Assembly (NCBI GenBank): GCA_963765285.1
Contig: CAVXVR010000003.1
Coordinates: 496,001-560,000 of the forward strand
Reading direction: 5' to 3'
DNA from: CAVWZH01 sp963765285
GTDB lineage: Bacteria; Acidobacteriota; Terriglobia; Terriglobales; Acidobacteriaceae
Length of the DNA: 64,000 nt
The translations under genes were made by a program, and so were the position numbers. The notes below the pieces were generated by a model that made no database searches, was not told the origin of the DNA, and was given only the letters and a program-made list of their open reading frames with translations. Of this stretch, positions 28,487 to 37,893 are shown one piece after another. Position 1 is the first letter of the stretch, and the number at the start of each line of letters is the position of its first letter.

Positions 28487-28528
28487 GGAAAAATGAGTCT
28501 AAAGACAACTAGTAAGTGATTGAAAAGA

Positions 28529-28604
<76 letters not shown>

Positions 28605-28752
28605 GCTGGGAAACTCACTAGGAAGGACGATTCGGGATTATAACATCCGGCGTCACCCAGGTGCGGCTCGGCGCCGGCGTCGTTTCCTCTTTTTTCGCAG
28701 TTTCTCCCGCAACTATTTTCGGGATCGGGGTTGTAGCCAGCGGAGGTCTGTC

Positions 28753-29241
28753 ATGCAACGTCCGCTCCGGTTAATTTCCTCGCTGACCTTGGGACTCATA
28801 CTCGCCGTCTCGCTACACGCGCAGACTCCTCTTCCACCACGCGTCCCCACGGTGGGAACTCATCCGGCAAAAACGACTCAGCCTCGTCAAGTGCCCTGCT
28901 GGGAACAAGCGGGAATCTCAAAGGCTGCGATGGAGCAGCGAAAGCAGATCCAGCAGAATACGCGCTCGCAGGTGGAAAGCGTCTGCGCCAATTCCTCCCT
29001 CACCATGCAGCAGAAGCAGCAACGCATCCGCGAGATTCATCAGCAGGCGCATCAGGAATCTGAAGCGTTGATCACGCCCGAGCAGCAACAGGCCATGAAG
29101 GCCTGTCAGCAATCACGCGCTGCAAGCCATCCGAGTGTTCCTCATCCCGGGCACGCTGGAACCGGGCCCTGTGGCGAAATGCCCTCGGCCAATCAACCCT
29201 CGCCGAAAGAACCTGCTCCACAAGAGGAAGAACCTCAATAG
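28753..29241 (+). CDS. Small exported Gln-rich protein
   Basis: A 162-residue protein with a signal peptide (MQRPLRLISSLTLGLILAVS then LHAQ). A central charged helical stretch (about residues 57-115) contains MEQRKQIQQNTRSQVESVC and EALITPEQQQAMKACQQS, reminiscent of the LTxEQ repeats of periplasmic Spy/CpxP-like proteins, though the match is too short to claim. A Pro/Glu-rich tail follows. Its role may be periplasmic chaperone-like; function unknown. Confidence 0.7.
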   Translation: MQRPLRLISSLTLGLILAVSLHAQTPLPPRVPTVGTHPAKTTQPRQVPCWEQAGISKAAMEQRKQIQQNTRSQVESVCANSSLTMQQKQQRIREIHQQAHQESEALITPEQQQAMKACQQSRAASHPSVPHPGHAGTGPCGEMPSANQPSPKEPAPQEEEPQ

Positions 29242-29309
29242 CTGGCCCGTGCGCGATCGAGGAGCGGCGCTACGCCGAAGAACTCGGCACTGAATGATGT
29301 GGTGTGAAA

Positions 29310-29663
29310 CTACGGGCGTTGCCGCACGTCCGCGGCCAGCGGAGAGACCGCATCGGACGCACGGGAACTCGGCCGTCGCGGCGGCAGGGTTTCCACTTCG
29401 ACCGGCGGACGGCGCTCCACCACGCCAAGAATCGGCGCGTCCCACTCATCGCCCGGAGAGAACGCAACAAACTGCTGCTGGGCGCACAATTCTTCGATTA
29501 GCTTTCTTTGCCGCGGCCGCAACACCTGCATCGGCAACGTCTGAAAATGGCGGAACATCCACAGCAGGTAAACCCGCTCCGCGAAGGAACGCGGCTTGAG
29601 GTAGCGGGGACCCAGCGGCGTCAGTACGCAGAGCACACCGCTCGACAGCTTTTCTATCCACAT
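29310..29663 (-). CDS. Hypothetical protein with basic-hydrophobic core
   Basis: A 117-residue protein, no family recognised. The start at 29663 (MWIEKLSSGVLC) is preferred over a GTG/ATG four codons upstream. The middle part FAERVYLLWMFRHFQTLPMQVLRPRQRKLIEEL looks like an amphipathic helical domain, and the C-terminal 45 residues are Pro/Arg-rich and probably disordered. It is convergent with the Gln-rich protein gene. Confidence 0.55.
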   Translation of the reverse strand: MWIEKLSSGVLCVLTPLGPRYLKPRSFAERVYLLWMFRHFQTLPMQVLRPRQRKLIEELCAQQQFVAFSPGDEWDAPILGVVERRPPVEVETLPPRRPSSRASDAVSPLAADVRQRP

Positions 29664-29830
29664 GGCCGAACCCACCTGAAATTCTTTCGGTTCCCTCGAC
29701 TACTCCAGGGCAAAGCAATTCAAGGGCCAGTATTATTGCACCAAAGCTGGGGCAATTGCATTAGAAATTCTCTATTTTCCTCTGATTTCCAGAGCTGGGC
29801 GGTCCAGGCGACGGAAGATTTTGCCCAGCC

Positions 29831-30181
29831 CTAGCCGAGTATTTCCGGAAGAACGTCCATCTGACGAATGGTTGCGGCCACCCCGAATTCCCCTCCCTCT
29901 TCGCTGTCCTGCACCCTCACCACCGAGGCCCGGCAACAAACCCATTGCCTCTCCCCGGCGGTCAACTCGGGTGGAAGCAGGAGTACCATCTCCAGCTCGC
30001 TGCCTTCGCTGAACTGCGATTCCGTGTAGAGAAAGAGCCCGCTCGCGCTAAGATCGCGCGTGAAGCCGGTGGTTTGCAGCTTACCTTGCCGGGCCTTGAT
30101 GGTGACCGGGAGCCGCATGGTGAGGCGGCTTTGTGAACGGCGTTCCCGTTTGGGATTGGACACGGCTGGGGAGATTACCAC
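29831..30181 (-). CDS. PilZ-domain protein
   Basis: A 116-residue single-domain protein with both c-di-GMP-binding elements: the N-terminal arginine switch RRSQSR (residues 14-19) and the DLSASG motif (about 43-48) that matches (D/N)xSxxG. A GTG start at 30181 is assumed; another GTG six codons later is possible. PilZ proteins relay c-di-GMP to motility, pili or exopolysaccharide machinery. It follows the TPR gene by 39 bases on the same strand and may be in one transcript with it. Confidence 0.85.
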   Translation of the reverse strand: MVISPAVSNPKRERRSQSRLTMRLPVTIKARQGKLQTTGFTRDLSASGLFLYTESQFSEGSELEMVLLLPPELTAGERQWVCCRASVVRVQDSEEGGEFGVAATIRQMDVLPEILG

Positions 30182-30220
30182 ATCATGCCCAGCCTGTTAC
30201 TGATTTCTGGCGATTCTTGT

Positions 30221-31678
30221 TTACTCGCCCTCAGGCCGGCGTGAGCGGACCGCGGGCACGACCAACGCCTGTTCCAGCGTCGGCGTATTCATGGCCCGCA
30301 GCTTCACCTCGGCTTCATGCCGCTTGTCATTGGCTCCCGTCAGAGAATAGGCGCGCGCCAGTAGCTCCAGCGAATAGGGATTGTCCGTGTCCTCTTCCAG
30401 GTGAGCGATGGCCTCATCCGTTTTCTGTTGGCTCATCAACCAGGCTCCGGCTGCGCCGTGATAGGAATTCTGGATGACCAGGCTCCGGCTGTTCCCCGCC
30501 ATGGTTTCCAGTTGTTTCAGGGTTTTGTCGGCAAGCTCTTTGTCTCCGGCGTGGGCCGCCCTCGCCACCCGGTATCGCAGGATTCTCGACCGCTCCTCTT
30601 CCCGGTCGGACTGGGCAAGAGTTGCTGAGTGGGCCAGCGCTTCCTCCCCAGTCTGCAAGTACTTCAAGGCCACACTGTCTTCCGTCTGATACAAGCTCAT
30701 CATGCGGTAGGCCTGGGCTTCCTCCAGATCGAACCCGGAGGCGTGTGCCTTCTCGGCCACTGCTAAAAAGGCTTTATCGGCCTCGGCAAAATTGCCCTCC
30801 CGCGCCCAGGTTGAGGATTTTTGCAGGCTGTAGTCGAGACGGTCGGTCTGGGTGATGGCGTCGGCCAGGGCCTTGTCATATTCCATCCGCGCCTGCGCCT
30901 CATCTCCTATCAGAGCGAAAGTATCCGCCAGCCCGACCTGCGACGAAACGAACTGCGGGTCGAGTTTCAGCGCCGCCCGGTAGTGCTCCAGCGCCCCGTC
31001 AAAATTGCCCGACAAGCGCAGAATTTCGGCATACGAATCCTGGGGATTCGGTTGCTTTGGCAGCAGCGCAACGTAACGTTCCATGGCCGCGATGGCTTTG
31101 TCGAACTCGCGGCCGCGCGCGTAGCAATAGGCCACATCGTTCAGTGCCGCGGCGTAATTCTTGTCCAGGACCAGAGCGTGTTCCAGCAACTTCTCCGCCC
31201 GCTCGCGGCTGCTCTTTTCCATCATCCAGTTGCCGGCAAGATCAAACAGCAGCGGGTCCTTGGGGTACATCTCGAGCAGATCGTTGAGCGCGGCGATCCC
31301 CGGCAGGAAATTGCCTTCCTGTATGTTGGCGATCCACCGGATCATCAATTGCTCGCCCGGACTCACCTTGGGCGCCAGCGCCTTGGCTTTGGCGCGAGCC
31401 GCGGCGGTTTCCTCAGGATTCTTGCTGTTGAATGCGATCCACGCGTAGGCTAGGGCAAAATTCGGATCGGCCTCAACCGCGGCACGCCAGCCGATGTTGG
31501 CCCGCTCAAGGTAGAGGTTGGCGTAGTCGGCCATCGCTCGCTGATACAGATCTCGGGCTTTTGGCGATGAAGTCGTCACCGGAAGAGTCTTGGTGGTTCC
31601 CGGCTTGATGTGGTGGGCCCAAAGCGGCGCAACCGGCGACAAACAAACGATGAGGACGGCGTGTTGAATCCAGCGCAT
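30221..31678 (-). CDS. Exported TPR-repeat protein
   Basis: A 485-residue protein with a signal peptide (MRWIQHAVLIVCLSPVAPLWA) and at least eight TPR-like repeats through the whole chain, such as RERAEKLLEHALVLDKNYAAAL and FDGALEHYRAALKLDPQFVSS. The start at 31678 places the signal peptide at the N-terminus. It is likely periplasmic or outer-membrane associated; the partner is unknown. Confidence 0.85.
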   Translation of the reverse strand: MRWIQHAVLIVCLSPVAPLWAHHIKPGTTKTLPVTTSSPKARDLYQRAMADYANLYLERANIGWRAAVEADPNFALAYAWIAFNSKNPEETAAARAKAKALAPKVSPGEQLMIRWIANIQEGNFLPGIAALNDLLEMYPKDPLLFDLAGNWMMEKSSRERAEKLLEHALVLDKNYAAALNDVAYCYARGREFDKAIAAMERYVALLPKQPNPQDSYAEILRLSGNFDGALEHYRAALKLDPQFVSSQVGLADTFALIGDEAQARMEYDKALADAITQTDRLDYSLQKSSTWAREGNFAEADKAFLAVAEKAHASGFDLEEAQAYRMMSLYQTEDSVALKYLQTGEEALAHSATLAQSDREEERSRILRYRVARAAHAGDKELADKTLKQLETMAGNSRSLVIQNSYHGAAGAWLMSQQKTDEAIAHLEEDTDNPYSLELLARAYSLTGANDKRHEAEVKLRAMNTPTLEQALVVPAVRSRRPEGE

Positions 31679-31900
31679 CGGGGTCCTTCCCAAAATGGGC
31701 TATTTCGAGCTAACCCTAACACGGGGCACGGGATAGCCAAAGTTACCGAGGTGTAGGAAAGCCGGCTGTTTGGGCGACCAAAAACGCTTTCGGAGGCCGA
31801 TTCGGCGAAGCCACGTAAACGGTTTTCGATAGAGCAGGTTGTGAGGTAGAATGCTTGCTCCGCTTGGGTTTTGGCGGATTACGACCCTGGACAGCCGACC

Positions 31901-32215
31901 ATGATCCGCTGGATTGCGTTCGACGACGAAACTGCCGAGGCCCTGATGAGCCGCTTCCGGCGAGGCGCCGCCGAAATTCAGTCGGGAGAGCCTCTGGACG
32001 CCGCCCTAAAGCTGGGACAACCTAGCCTGCTCGTGCTTCCTTCCCCAACCCCGGGAAGAGTCCTCGTGGCGCGCTGTACCCCGAAGTCCACAACCCGCGC
32101 CGCCAAAGCGGCCATTCCGTCGGCCAGCCTCATTACCGACCCAGTTTTCACCAGACGTCAGCCGCCTCAGCCCTTGGTTCAATCTAAGAGATGGTGGCAG
32201 CGGCTGGGCGCATAG
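31901..32215 (+). CDS. Hypothetical protein, 104 residues
   Basis: A small soluble protein beginning MIRWIAFDDETAEALMSRF, preferred over a TTG 30 bases upstream. The first half is compact and charged (LMSRFRRGAAEIQSGEPLDAALKLGQPSLLVL), and the tail is basic and Pro-rich with a final KRWWQRLGA. I recognise no family. It is divergent from the TPR gene at 31678. Confidence 0.55.
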   Translation: MIRWIAFDDETAEALMSRFRRGAAEIQSGEPLDAALKLGQPSLLVLPSPTPGRVLVARCTPKSTTRAAKAAIPSASLITDPVFTRRQPPQPLVQSKRWWQRLGA

Positions 32216-32265
32216 CGGTCTCCCTTCCTCAGATTTCTTGCTTGCAGCGTTTCCACAGCGGGTGC

Positions 32266-32294
32266 CCCATCCTTGCGTTCTTCGCAAGGATGGG
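32266..32294. repeat. Perfect 12-base-pair hairpin
   Basis: Arms CCCATCCTTGCG and CGCAAGGATGGG enclose the loop TTCTT. It is not followed by a T run and is probably a palindromic intergenic repeat, or a second terminator-like element. It lies in the 378-base gap 32216-32593, which otherwise contains only the terminator at 32485-32515. Confidence 0.5.
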
Positions 32295-32484
32295 AGGCAG
32301 TGCAGCGTGCTGCGGATCTGGAAGATCGTATGCCGGGGCGGTGGCCCAGCTTTGCCCGGTGTTTCGCGCTTTTTCCTCAAGCCGTCCGCTTGAGTTTCGC
32401 CTCGGACCAAAGGTTCAGGCACGCGGCCTGGGCTGGAATGGTTGTCACGACTATGCGTTCCAATGTGTGGAACAAAATCAAAAA

Positions 32485-32515
32485 CCCCGCCCTCGCAAAA
32501 AACGCGAGAACGGGG
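32485..32515 (-). terminator. Rho-independent terminator of the cytochrome c gene
   Basis: Read on the minus strand, a GC-rich stem (CCCCG and CTCGC paired to GCGAG and CGGGG with a two-base internal mismatch) has an A/T-rich loop and is followed by TTTTTGATTTT. It lies 79 bases downstream of the cytochrome stop. Confidence 0.8.
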
Positions 32516-32593
32516 CACTCTCGGGTTTCGGGGTGAGATCGAGAGGTCGGGCCGCCCGCCAACCGCCCCTTCGCCGGCCTCTCCACCACCCGT

Positions 32594-33166
32594 TCAGGGT
32601 TGCCGCTGGGCAGCGCCTGGAACCGGTGTTTCGGCGTGAGGAATGGCCTTCAAATACTCGTAGATTGCCAGCAAGTCGTGATCGCTCATCTTGCCGTAAA
32701 TCGGCCAGGGCATCACTTGGAGCAGAGGGGGCGCTGGCCGGTGGTCCGGATCCACGCCGGTGCGCATGACATCTTTGAATTGCTTGAACGTCAATCCGGC
32801 CGGCAGCCCCTGATCCGGGTCGGGAGTGAGGTTCGGTGATTCAAACGGCCCGAAAAATTGTCCGCCCGCGAGATAGCCGTCTACATTGATCTTTTCCGGG
32901 TCTCCGTTGTGGGGATCACTAGTGTAGGGAGGAGCGGTGTGGCAATCATTGCATCCACCCTGTGCGTTCACGATGTAGCTGCCCAGGCCGACGAGCTCGC
33001 GATTCTGGCGGTCGAAGCGCAGCCAAACGGGAGCAATCCTGAACCCGGTTTGGATTCTGTCCTGTTCCGCATCATCTTTGAGGTTTCGGTCTCCTGCAAA
33101 CAGCGCACCGAGAGACCCGAGTACGAGCAACAATGCTAGTGCTGTCGAAACCACAATTCTTTTCAT
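32594..33166 (-). CDS. Exported cytochrome c protein
   Basis: A 190-residue protein with a signal peptide (MKRIVVSTALALLLVLGSLG then ALFAG) and one heme motif CNDCH (GGCNDCHTAPP). A later Met-containing stretch, QVMPWPIYGKMSDHDLLAIYEYLKAIPHA, supplies the probable axial ligand and the typical end of diheme/monoheme class I domains. The start at 33166 is used because the upstream in-frame codons run into the operator region. It is transcribed away from a MarR-type gene, which probably controls it. Confidence 0.88.
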   Translation of the reverse strand: MKRIVVSTALALLLVLGSLGALFAGDRNLKDDAEQDRIQTGFRIAPVWLRFDRQNRELVGLGSYIVNAQGGCNDCHTAPPYTSDPHNGDPEKINVDGYLAGGQFFGPFESPNLTPDPDQGLPAGLTFKQFKDVMRTGVDPDHRPAPPLLQVMPWPIYGKMSDHDLLAIYEYLKAIPHAETPVPGAAQRQP

Positions 33167-33246
33167 GGTGCCTCCTGAGAGTGTGGGGGATGAGCACTGA
33201 CAGCGCTTCCGGCGCCTGGCCGGTGGGTTGCCTCCTGTACCATCCC

Positions 33247-33260
33247 GGTTAACGTTAACC
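33247..33260. promoter_or_regulatory. Perfect 14-base palindrome upstream of cytochrome gene
   Basis: GGTTAACGTTAACC is fully self-complementary and lies between the cytochrome start and the MarR operators. It may be a separate regulator site; the binding protein is unknown. Confidence 0.4.
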
Positions 33261-33266
33261 TTCATA

Positions 33267-33304
33267 TAGTAAGGCCACCTTACTAATTTATAAGGTAGCC
33301 TTAT
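33267..33304. promoter_or_regulatory. Two MarR operator-like inverted repeats
   Basis: Two near-identical palindromes are centred 21 bases apart: GTAAGG-CCA-CCTTAC at 33269-33283 (extendable to 33267-33285) and ATAAGG-TAG-CCTTAT at 33290-33304. Shared core TAAGG-NNN-CCTTA. The second ends three bases before the MarR start codon and includes its probable ribosome-binding site (AAGGTAG). Binding of two dimers on one DNA face would repress both divergent genes. Confidence 0.75.
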
Positions 33305-33307
33305 CAA

Positions 33308-33790
33308 ATGTCAAGACGACAATTTTCCACGCCGGCCCAGCCGCGGATGAAGCAGTTGCCAGCGCCCAATCTCGGTACTCTCCTGCTGGCCGCCTACCGC
33401 CGCTTCGAGCAGCAACTGTTCGCAGGTTTCGCCGCCGCCGGCCACCCCGCGTTGAAGTTCAAACACGGCGCCGTATTGGCCAACCTCGACCGCGGGGGCA
33501 CTCGGCCCACCGACCTGGCCGTCCGGAGCGGCATGACCAAGCCCTCGATGGGCGAGCTGATCGATGAGTTGGAAGGACTGGGATACGTGGAGCGCAGGCC
33601 CGATCCCCACGACCGCCGCGCCAAGCTAGTGATCCCCACCGCCCGCGGCAGCGCCCTGGTAGAACTGGCGGCGCGTCTTATCACCAAGATGGAGACAGAC
33701 TACAAGAAGCACCTGGGCGTGGGCCGGTATCGACAGCTCCGCGAAATGCTGGATGTGCTGGCGGCCCGAGGAAGCGACCCTTCAAGTTGA
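33308..33790 (+). CDS. MarR-family transcriptional regulator
   Basis: A 160-residue winged-helix regulator. The recognition region is RPTDLAVRSGMTKPSMGELIDELEGLGYVERRPDPHDRRAKLV, which contains the MarR wing pattern. The ATG at 33308 is used; an internal ATG at 33347 is possible. It is divergent from the cytochrome c gene, with two matching inverted repeats between them, so autorepression and control of the cytochrome gene are likely. The ligand is unknown. Confidence 0.9.
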   Translation: MSRRQFSTPAQPRMKQLPAPNLGTLLLAAYRRFEQQLFAGFAAAGHPALKFKHGAVLANLDRGGTRPTDLAVRSGMTKPSMGELIDELEGLGYVERRPDPHDRRAKLVIPTARGSALVELAARLITKMETDYKKHLGVGRYRQLREMLDVLAARGSDPSS

Positions 33791-33987
33791 AGTCCCGGAC
33801 TTCCTGTTGGGCACGGGACAGCTCCCTGGCTGGTTTGCGGTGAAGACCTTTCGAGAAAGCCTGAATCGGGTCGAGGTTCGTGGCGCCTACGCTTCGAAAA
33901 CCGCGAAGCGTGGGGGCAGCCTCAGTCGTGGTGACGCAAAGACAGGTCCCTTGGTCTAGCTGATGGCTGACTGCTGAGGGCTGACAG

Positions 33988-35682
33988 CTAGAAAGTAAAC
34001 GCGACTCCCCCGCGCACGCTGCGGGCGGATTGCACCAGGTAGACGGTGTGACCATCCTGTCCCATGACCGGGACATAGCCCTGCGCTAGAAGATTGCTCA
34101 GGTCGATGATGGCGTCCATGTGTCCGGGAAGGAAGCCCATGCCCGGAATCGGCTGACGGACAAAGAGATTCAGGTAAGGCTCCGACTGCCCAGGAGAAGC
34201 GTTGAACCAATCCACCGGGGTAAGCGCAGAACCGCTGGTCCAGCGGTACGAAGCAATCCAGCGCGTTCTGGATCGCGGCAGGGTGCCGCTCAATTTTCCC
34301 GCCAGGGCGTGCCGATCGCGGACCTGCATACCCTTCCGAGCTTCCTGCAAATCCACATCGGCCTTGCCCAGGTCGATCACGCCGCCGTAGCCATAGTCGA
34401 GAGTCGCCGTCAGATCGGACGTCAACTTGCGCTGCAGGACGAGACGCATGCCTTGGGTATCCAGATTGCGCCCTCGGTAGGTAAAGGTTCCGGAGCTGAG
34501 GTCGGGCAGAACTTCTCCGCCTTCAGTTCCGACCAGACCGGCGCCGGTCAACGCGGGATCGGAGACCCGGTCCGAATATGCCGCTATTTGCATCTTCGTC
34601 TTGCCGATGCGATGGGATATCGAAACTTCCTGATGGTGCGCATGCTCCACAGTCGTGGCAAAACTCGCCATGCTCACGTGCGGACTGGACTCGCCAAACT
34701 CCGCCGGAACGGAACCAGGTTCTTTGTCGACACTGTTGTCCGGCTGCGACGACGCATAGCGGTATTCCAGCAACGTGTTCGGCGAAATATGCAGGTCGGC
34801 AGAACCGAAGGGGCGGATCGCCGTCATCCTCCCGAGGAACTGAATGGTTTGCAGCTCGCTGCCAAAGTGCAGCTCGACTATGTCACCGACGGCAAAATTG
34901 TCCGACGTGGTGACTGCGAAGGATTGCAGGGTGGCGCTGCGCAAATTGATGTCCGGCGCCGACAGCCGCTGCATGGCAAATGCGATCTGGGGAGATCCGT
35001 TTCCCAGTTTATGGCTGAAGGAGGCGCGCACAAACGCATTGGGCAAACCGTCCCCGTACCCGACATTGCCCCTGAGTCCCAGGAGTCCGGTGGAAAGCAG
35101 CGGTTTCTCCACTGCAAATCCCGTGCTCATGTCGGTGGTACTGCCAAAGCCTTGTGACTGCGAGCCCGCCAAAAAGGAAACCGCCCCTTTCAGCTCGTGA
35201 TCGGCCTTGCTGTCTTCGGACATCGCAACTTTTGAACCGTCATCGAGAACCCGCAGGATCGGCCGGTTGGAAACCGAGCGCAGCACCCACTTCCAATCGT
35301 CGTCGTCAGATGGACCACGCATGGGGCCCAATTGAATAGCTTCGAACAGTGTGTTCAACGTGACATTGACGACGGCATTGCCGCCGGAATGCAAACCAAT
35401 TCGTTCCCGTAGCGCAGGAAGAAATGACGGAGCAGATACGCGAAGGCTGTACACACCAGGCAGTAAACCGCTGACAGAATAAAAGCCCGTGTCGTCGGTA
35501 AAGGCCTTTCGCCCGGCGATCGCCGAGCCCAGAATTTCTACCACCGCGCCCATTTGAGGAGCGCCGGCCAAGTCCCGGACATATCCCGAGATCGACCCCG
35601 GTTGCTCCGCTGCCCACAGGGGCAAAACCAGGCTCGCCACGACTGCCAATATGCCGACTTTGATCCCGACTTTCCCCACCAT
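33988..35682 (-). CDS. Outer-membrane beta-barrel protein with carboxypeptidase-regulatory-like domain
   Basis: A 564-residue protein with a signal peptide (about 1-25, ending LPLWAAEQ). A CarboxypepD_reg-like domain (about 26-115, GSISGYVRDLAGAPQMGAVVEIL and DDTGFYSVSGLLPGVYSLRVSAPSF) precedes a long beta-rich part. The C-terminal aromatic residue pattern GGVAFTF fits outer-membrane insertion. No TonB plug is evident. Acidobacteria carry many such proteins; substrate is unknown. It lies 33 bases downstream of the GWxTD gene. Confidence 0.78.
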   Translation of the reverse strand: MVGKVGIKVGILAVVASLVLPLWAAEQPGSISGYVRDLAGAPQMGAVVEILGSAIAGRKAFTDDTGFYSVSGLLPGVYSLRVSAPSFLPALRERIGLHSGGNAVVNVTLNTLFEAIQLGPMRGPSDDDDWKWVLRSVSNRPILRVLDDGSKVAMSEDSKADHELKGAVSFLAGSQSQGFGSTTDMSTGFAVEKPLLSTGLLGLRGNVGYGDGLPNAFVRASFSHKLGNGSPQIAFAMQRLSAPDINLRSATLQSFAVTTSDNFAVGDIVELHFGSELQTIQFLGRMTAIRPFGSADLHISPNTLLEYRYASSQPDNSVDKEPGSVPAEFGESSPHVSMASFATTVEHAHHQEVSISHRIGKTKMQIAAYSDRVSDPALTGAGLVGTEGGEVLPDLSSGTFTYRGRNLDTQGMRLVLQRKLTSDLTATLDYGYGGVIDLGKADVDLQEARKGMQVRDRHALAGKLSGTLPRSRTRWIASYRWTSGSALTPVDWFNASPGQSEPYLNLFVRQPIPGMGFLPGHMDAIIDLSNLLAQGYVPVMGQDGHTVYLVQSARSVRGGVAFTF

Positions 35683-35715
35683 CAGTTCTATCCTCGCGGG
35701 ATGTTTGACCGCTGG

Positions 35716-37518
35716 CTACTCTACGGCAAAAGTTGCCGAAGGATCCACCGTCTGCTTAGAGACGTTGTCATTCACCTTAATATGAATGCGATACACGCCG
35801 GGCTCAAGATTCGCCGCGGACAAGCTCTTTTCGAGCGTCATTTGATCGCCTACGTTTCCCATCTGATCGGTCGATTCTATGGTATGGACCACCTGCTTGT
35901 TGGTGGCTGCGTTTGTTACATCGTACTCCACGGTCGCTGAGGGCTTGTGGGTCTTGTCATCCACGCCCAGATTGTAGACCTGCATCCAGAAATTCAGTTT
36001 CTGGTTGCGCTTGAACACTGCAGGTTTTCCGTCAGACGGCGGCACTCGCGGCCGAACTTTCGTGGTGCCAATCACGAAGCTGCCCGTGCCCACATTCTTC
36101 GCCGCCACCGGTTCCATCTGGTCTGCCAGAATCAGCGAGGACACCGCCAGCCGGTCTTCCGAAAATTCCGGAACCTGCACTCCCTTGCTCCAGGTGCCTT
36201 TCCGGTCTCCGTTTACATCTTTCACCACAACATCGAAGCGGTAGCGTCCCGGACGCAGCGGCAGGGCCTTCCAGTACACCGAAGAATTTTCCGTCACCTT
36301 GGGAAGCAGTTCGGCGGGAACATCCACCTGCACCGTATCTTCGAAGGTCTGCGCGATCTTCCCAGTCAGCGTGGTCACACGACCAAAAATATTCACCGTG
36401 CCCCGCTGCACACCTTCTTTGTTCACAAATGTGATATCGCGGTTTTTCACAGAGATGGTCACCGGAACCAGCACCGTGTCCCCGGTCACTTTCACAAAAT
36501 CCGCCAGCACATCAAACGGCATCAGGTTCACGATCATCTTGCTGCGAACCACTTCCTCAAGATCCTTGAATTTCACCGGCGGCGGCGCCTGCAACTTGGC
36601 AAATTGTTCCAGCCGGTCGAATTGCTTGCTTTGCAAGTTCTGATTAAAGGGTCCAGCCCCTAACCGCTCCAACCCGCCGGTATTGAAGCGATCCGCTTTA
36701 TTGGACATGCCCATCTGTTCATACATCGTCAGACCAGCGCCTGGCACGTTCAACAGTGCGTCTTTTTCGGAACGATCCATCGTCATGTGGTAGTCGCCGC
36801 ACATGCAGCTATCCACGAACTCGATGATCACTTCCTGGCCGATGCCTTCCAAATATCTGTACCGCCAATCCTCGAAGGGATAGGTTGACGTTGTGCCTCC
36901 GCCTTCTTCGGGGGGACGGTCGTACGTGCCACCCGAGGGGTGAGATTCGATCTCATCAGCCGGCCCATACATGATGTACATACGGCCCCGGTCGGACTTC
37001 CAACCGGGGATGCCGGCGGCGTAATGCTCGTTGGCATACGCAATTCGCCGGTAGTGTTCTTCTTTGAATTCGTTTTCCACCGTATCCGGGGTGGGATCGC
37101 GGCGCTGCCAGAATGCCTCGATGAACTGGTCGCGTTCCTCGTCGTTGGAAAGCTGCTTGAAAGCCGCCCGCTCCTCATCGCTGATGATCCAGCGTACGTC
37201 TTCATCGAGCCACTTCTTGTAGGTCTTTCCTAGTTCCTGCTTCAGCGACTTGGCATTATCCCGCCTCTGCTTGTCAGTAAGGGGGCGCTTGAGGGGGTCT
37301 GTTCCCGCTGTTGGGCTTGCCTGACCGCCCGGTGTCGGGGAGGCCGCTGGAGCGGCCTGATCGGCCGGAGCAGATTGATCCGTGGTGGTTGCGGCCGGGG
37401 ACTGACCCGAGGTGTCGGCCTTCCCGTCCTGGGCAGCAGCAAACGAGCCTAGCGTCAAAAGTGACGCTGCAAAAAAGCAAATTGTGAGGACGCGAAGAGG
37501 CATGCCTACCCGGGACAT
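35716..37518 (-). CDS. GWxTD-domain secreted protein
   Basis: A 600-residue exported protein. The start at 37518 is supported by AAGGAG ten bases upstream. A signal peptide (ending FAAAQD) and a low-complexity Pro/Ala/Thr linker (about 30-75) precede the GWxTD domain. The signature sequence is varied to GWKSDRG, with nearby FWQRRDPTPDTVENEF and YIMYGPADEIES. The C-terminal 300 residues are beta-rich. GWxTD proteins are widespread in Acidobacteria and Bacteroidetes; function is not established. Confidence 0.87.
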   Translation of the reverse strand: MSRVGMPLRVLTICFFAASLLTLGSFAAAQDGKADTSGQSPAATTTDQSAPADQAAPAASPTPGGQASPTAGTDPLKRPLTDKQRRDNAKSLKQELGKTYKKWLDEDVRWIISDEERAAFKQLSNDEERDQFIEAFWQRRDPTPDTVENEFKEEHYRRIAYANEHYAAGIPGWKSDRGRMYIMYGPADEIESHPSGGTYDRPPEEGGGTTSTYPFEDWRYRYLEGIGQEVIIEFVDSCMCGDYHMTMDRSEKDALLNVPGAGLTMYEQMGMSNKADRFNTGGLERLGAGPFNQNLQSKQFDRLEQFAKLQAPPPVKFKDLEEVVRSKMIVNLMPFDVLADFVKVTGDTVLVPVTISVKNRDITFVNKEGVQRGTVNIFGRVTTLTGKIAQTFEDTVQVDVPAELLPKVTENSSVYWKALPLRPGRYRFDVVVKDVNGDRKGTWSKGVQVPEFSEDRLAVSSLILADQMEPVAAKNVGTGSFVIGTTKVRPRVPPSDGKPAVFKRNQKLNFWMQVYNLGVDDKTHKPSATVEYDVTNAATNKQVVHTIESTDQMGNVGDQMTLEKSLSAANLEPGVYRIHIKVNDNVSKQTVDPSATFAVE

Positions 37519-37893
37519 ATAGGGGGGACTCCTTCCCCATACTTTCGGTGTGTCAATTCTATGACTTTGATGCGACCAAGGCAAGGCTAAGCCGTATCCT
37601 TGGAAGCGATTGTAAAGATTGTCAAAGACGAGTGTTATGTCTGCCCGGGAAGCAGCTCAGGCTATAATTCCAAAGGGGATACACTAGTTGCTCTGGTCGA
37701 TCGCCGAACAATTCAAGCGTAGTTGAAGGAACTTTGGGGCCTGTAGCCTCGTATCTGTCTACGTGGACTGGGAAACCACGTGGCGAAAGGTGAGGACTGC
37801 GGATCTCGGGCTCAAACCGGCGCTTCCCATTGTTCGGTGAGCGGTGAAGCATAAGGCTCAAGTGTGGTATCGCGAGCCGCAACAAGGAAGCCA
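37519..37893. other. Divergent intergenic region
   Basis: 375 bases between the GWxTD gene and the MacA-like gene. I see no coding, RNA or strong repeat; it probably holds both promoters. The upstream side of the adaptor gene has no clear inverted repeat. Confidence 0.5.

Noticed and set aside
34120..35157. Long plus-strand open frame of 345 codons
   Set aside because: It is opposite the beta-barrel protein gene, has no family resemblance and a biased composition rich in Arg/Gly, as expected for an antisense shadow in GC-rich DNA.
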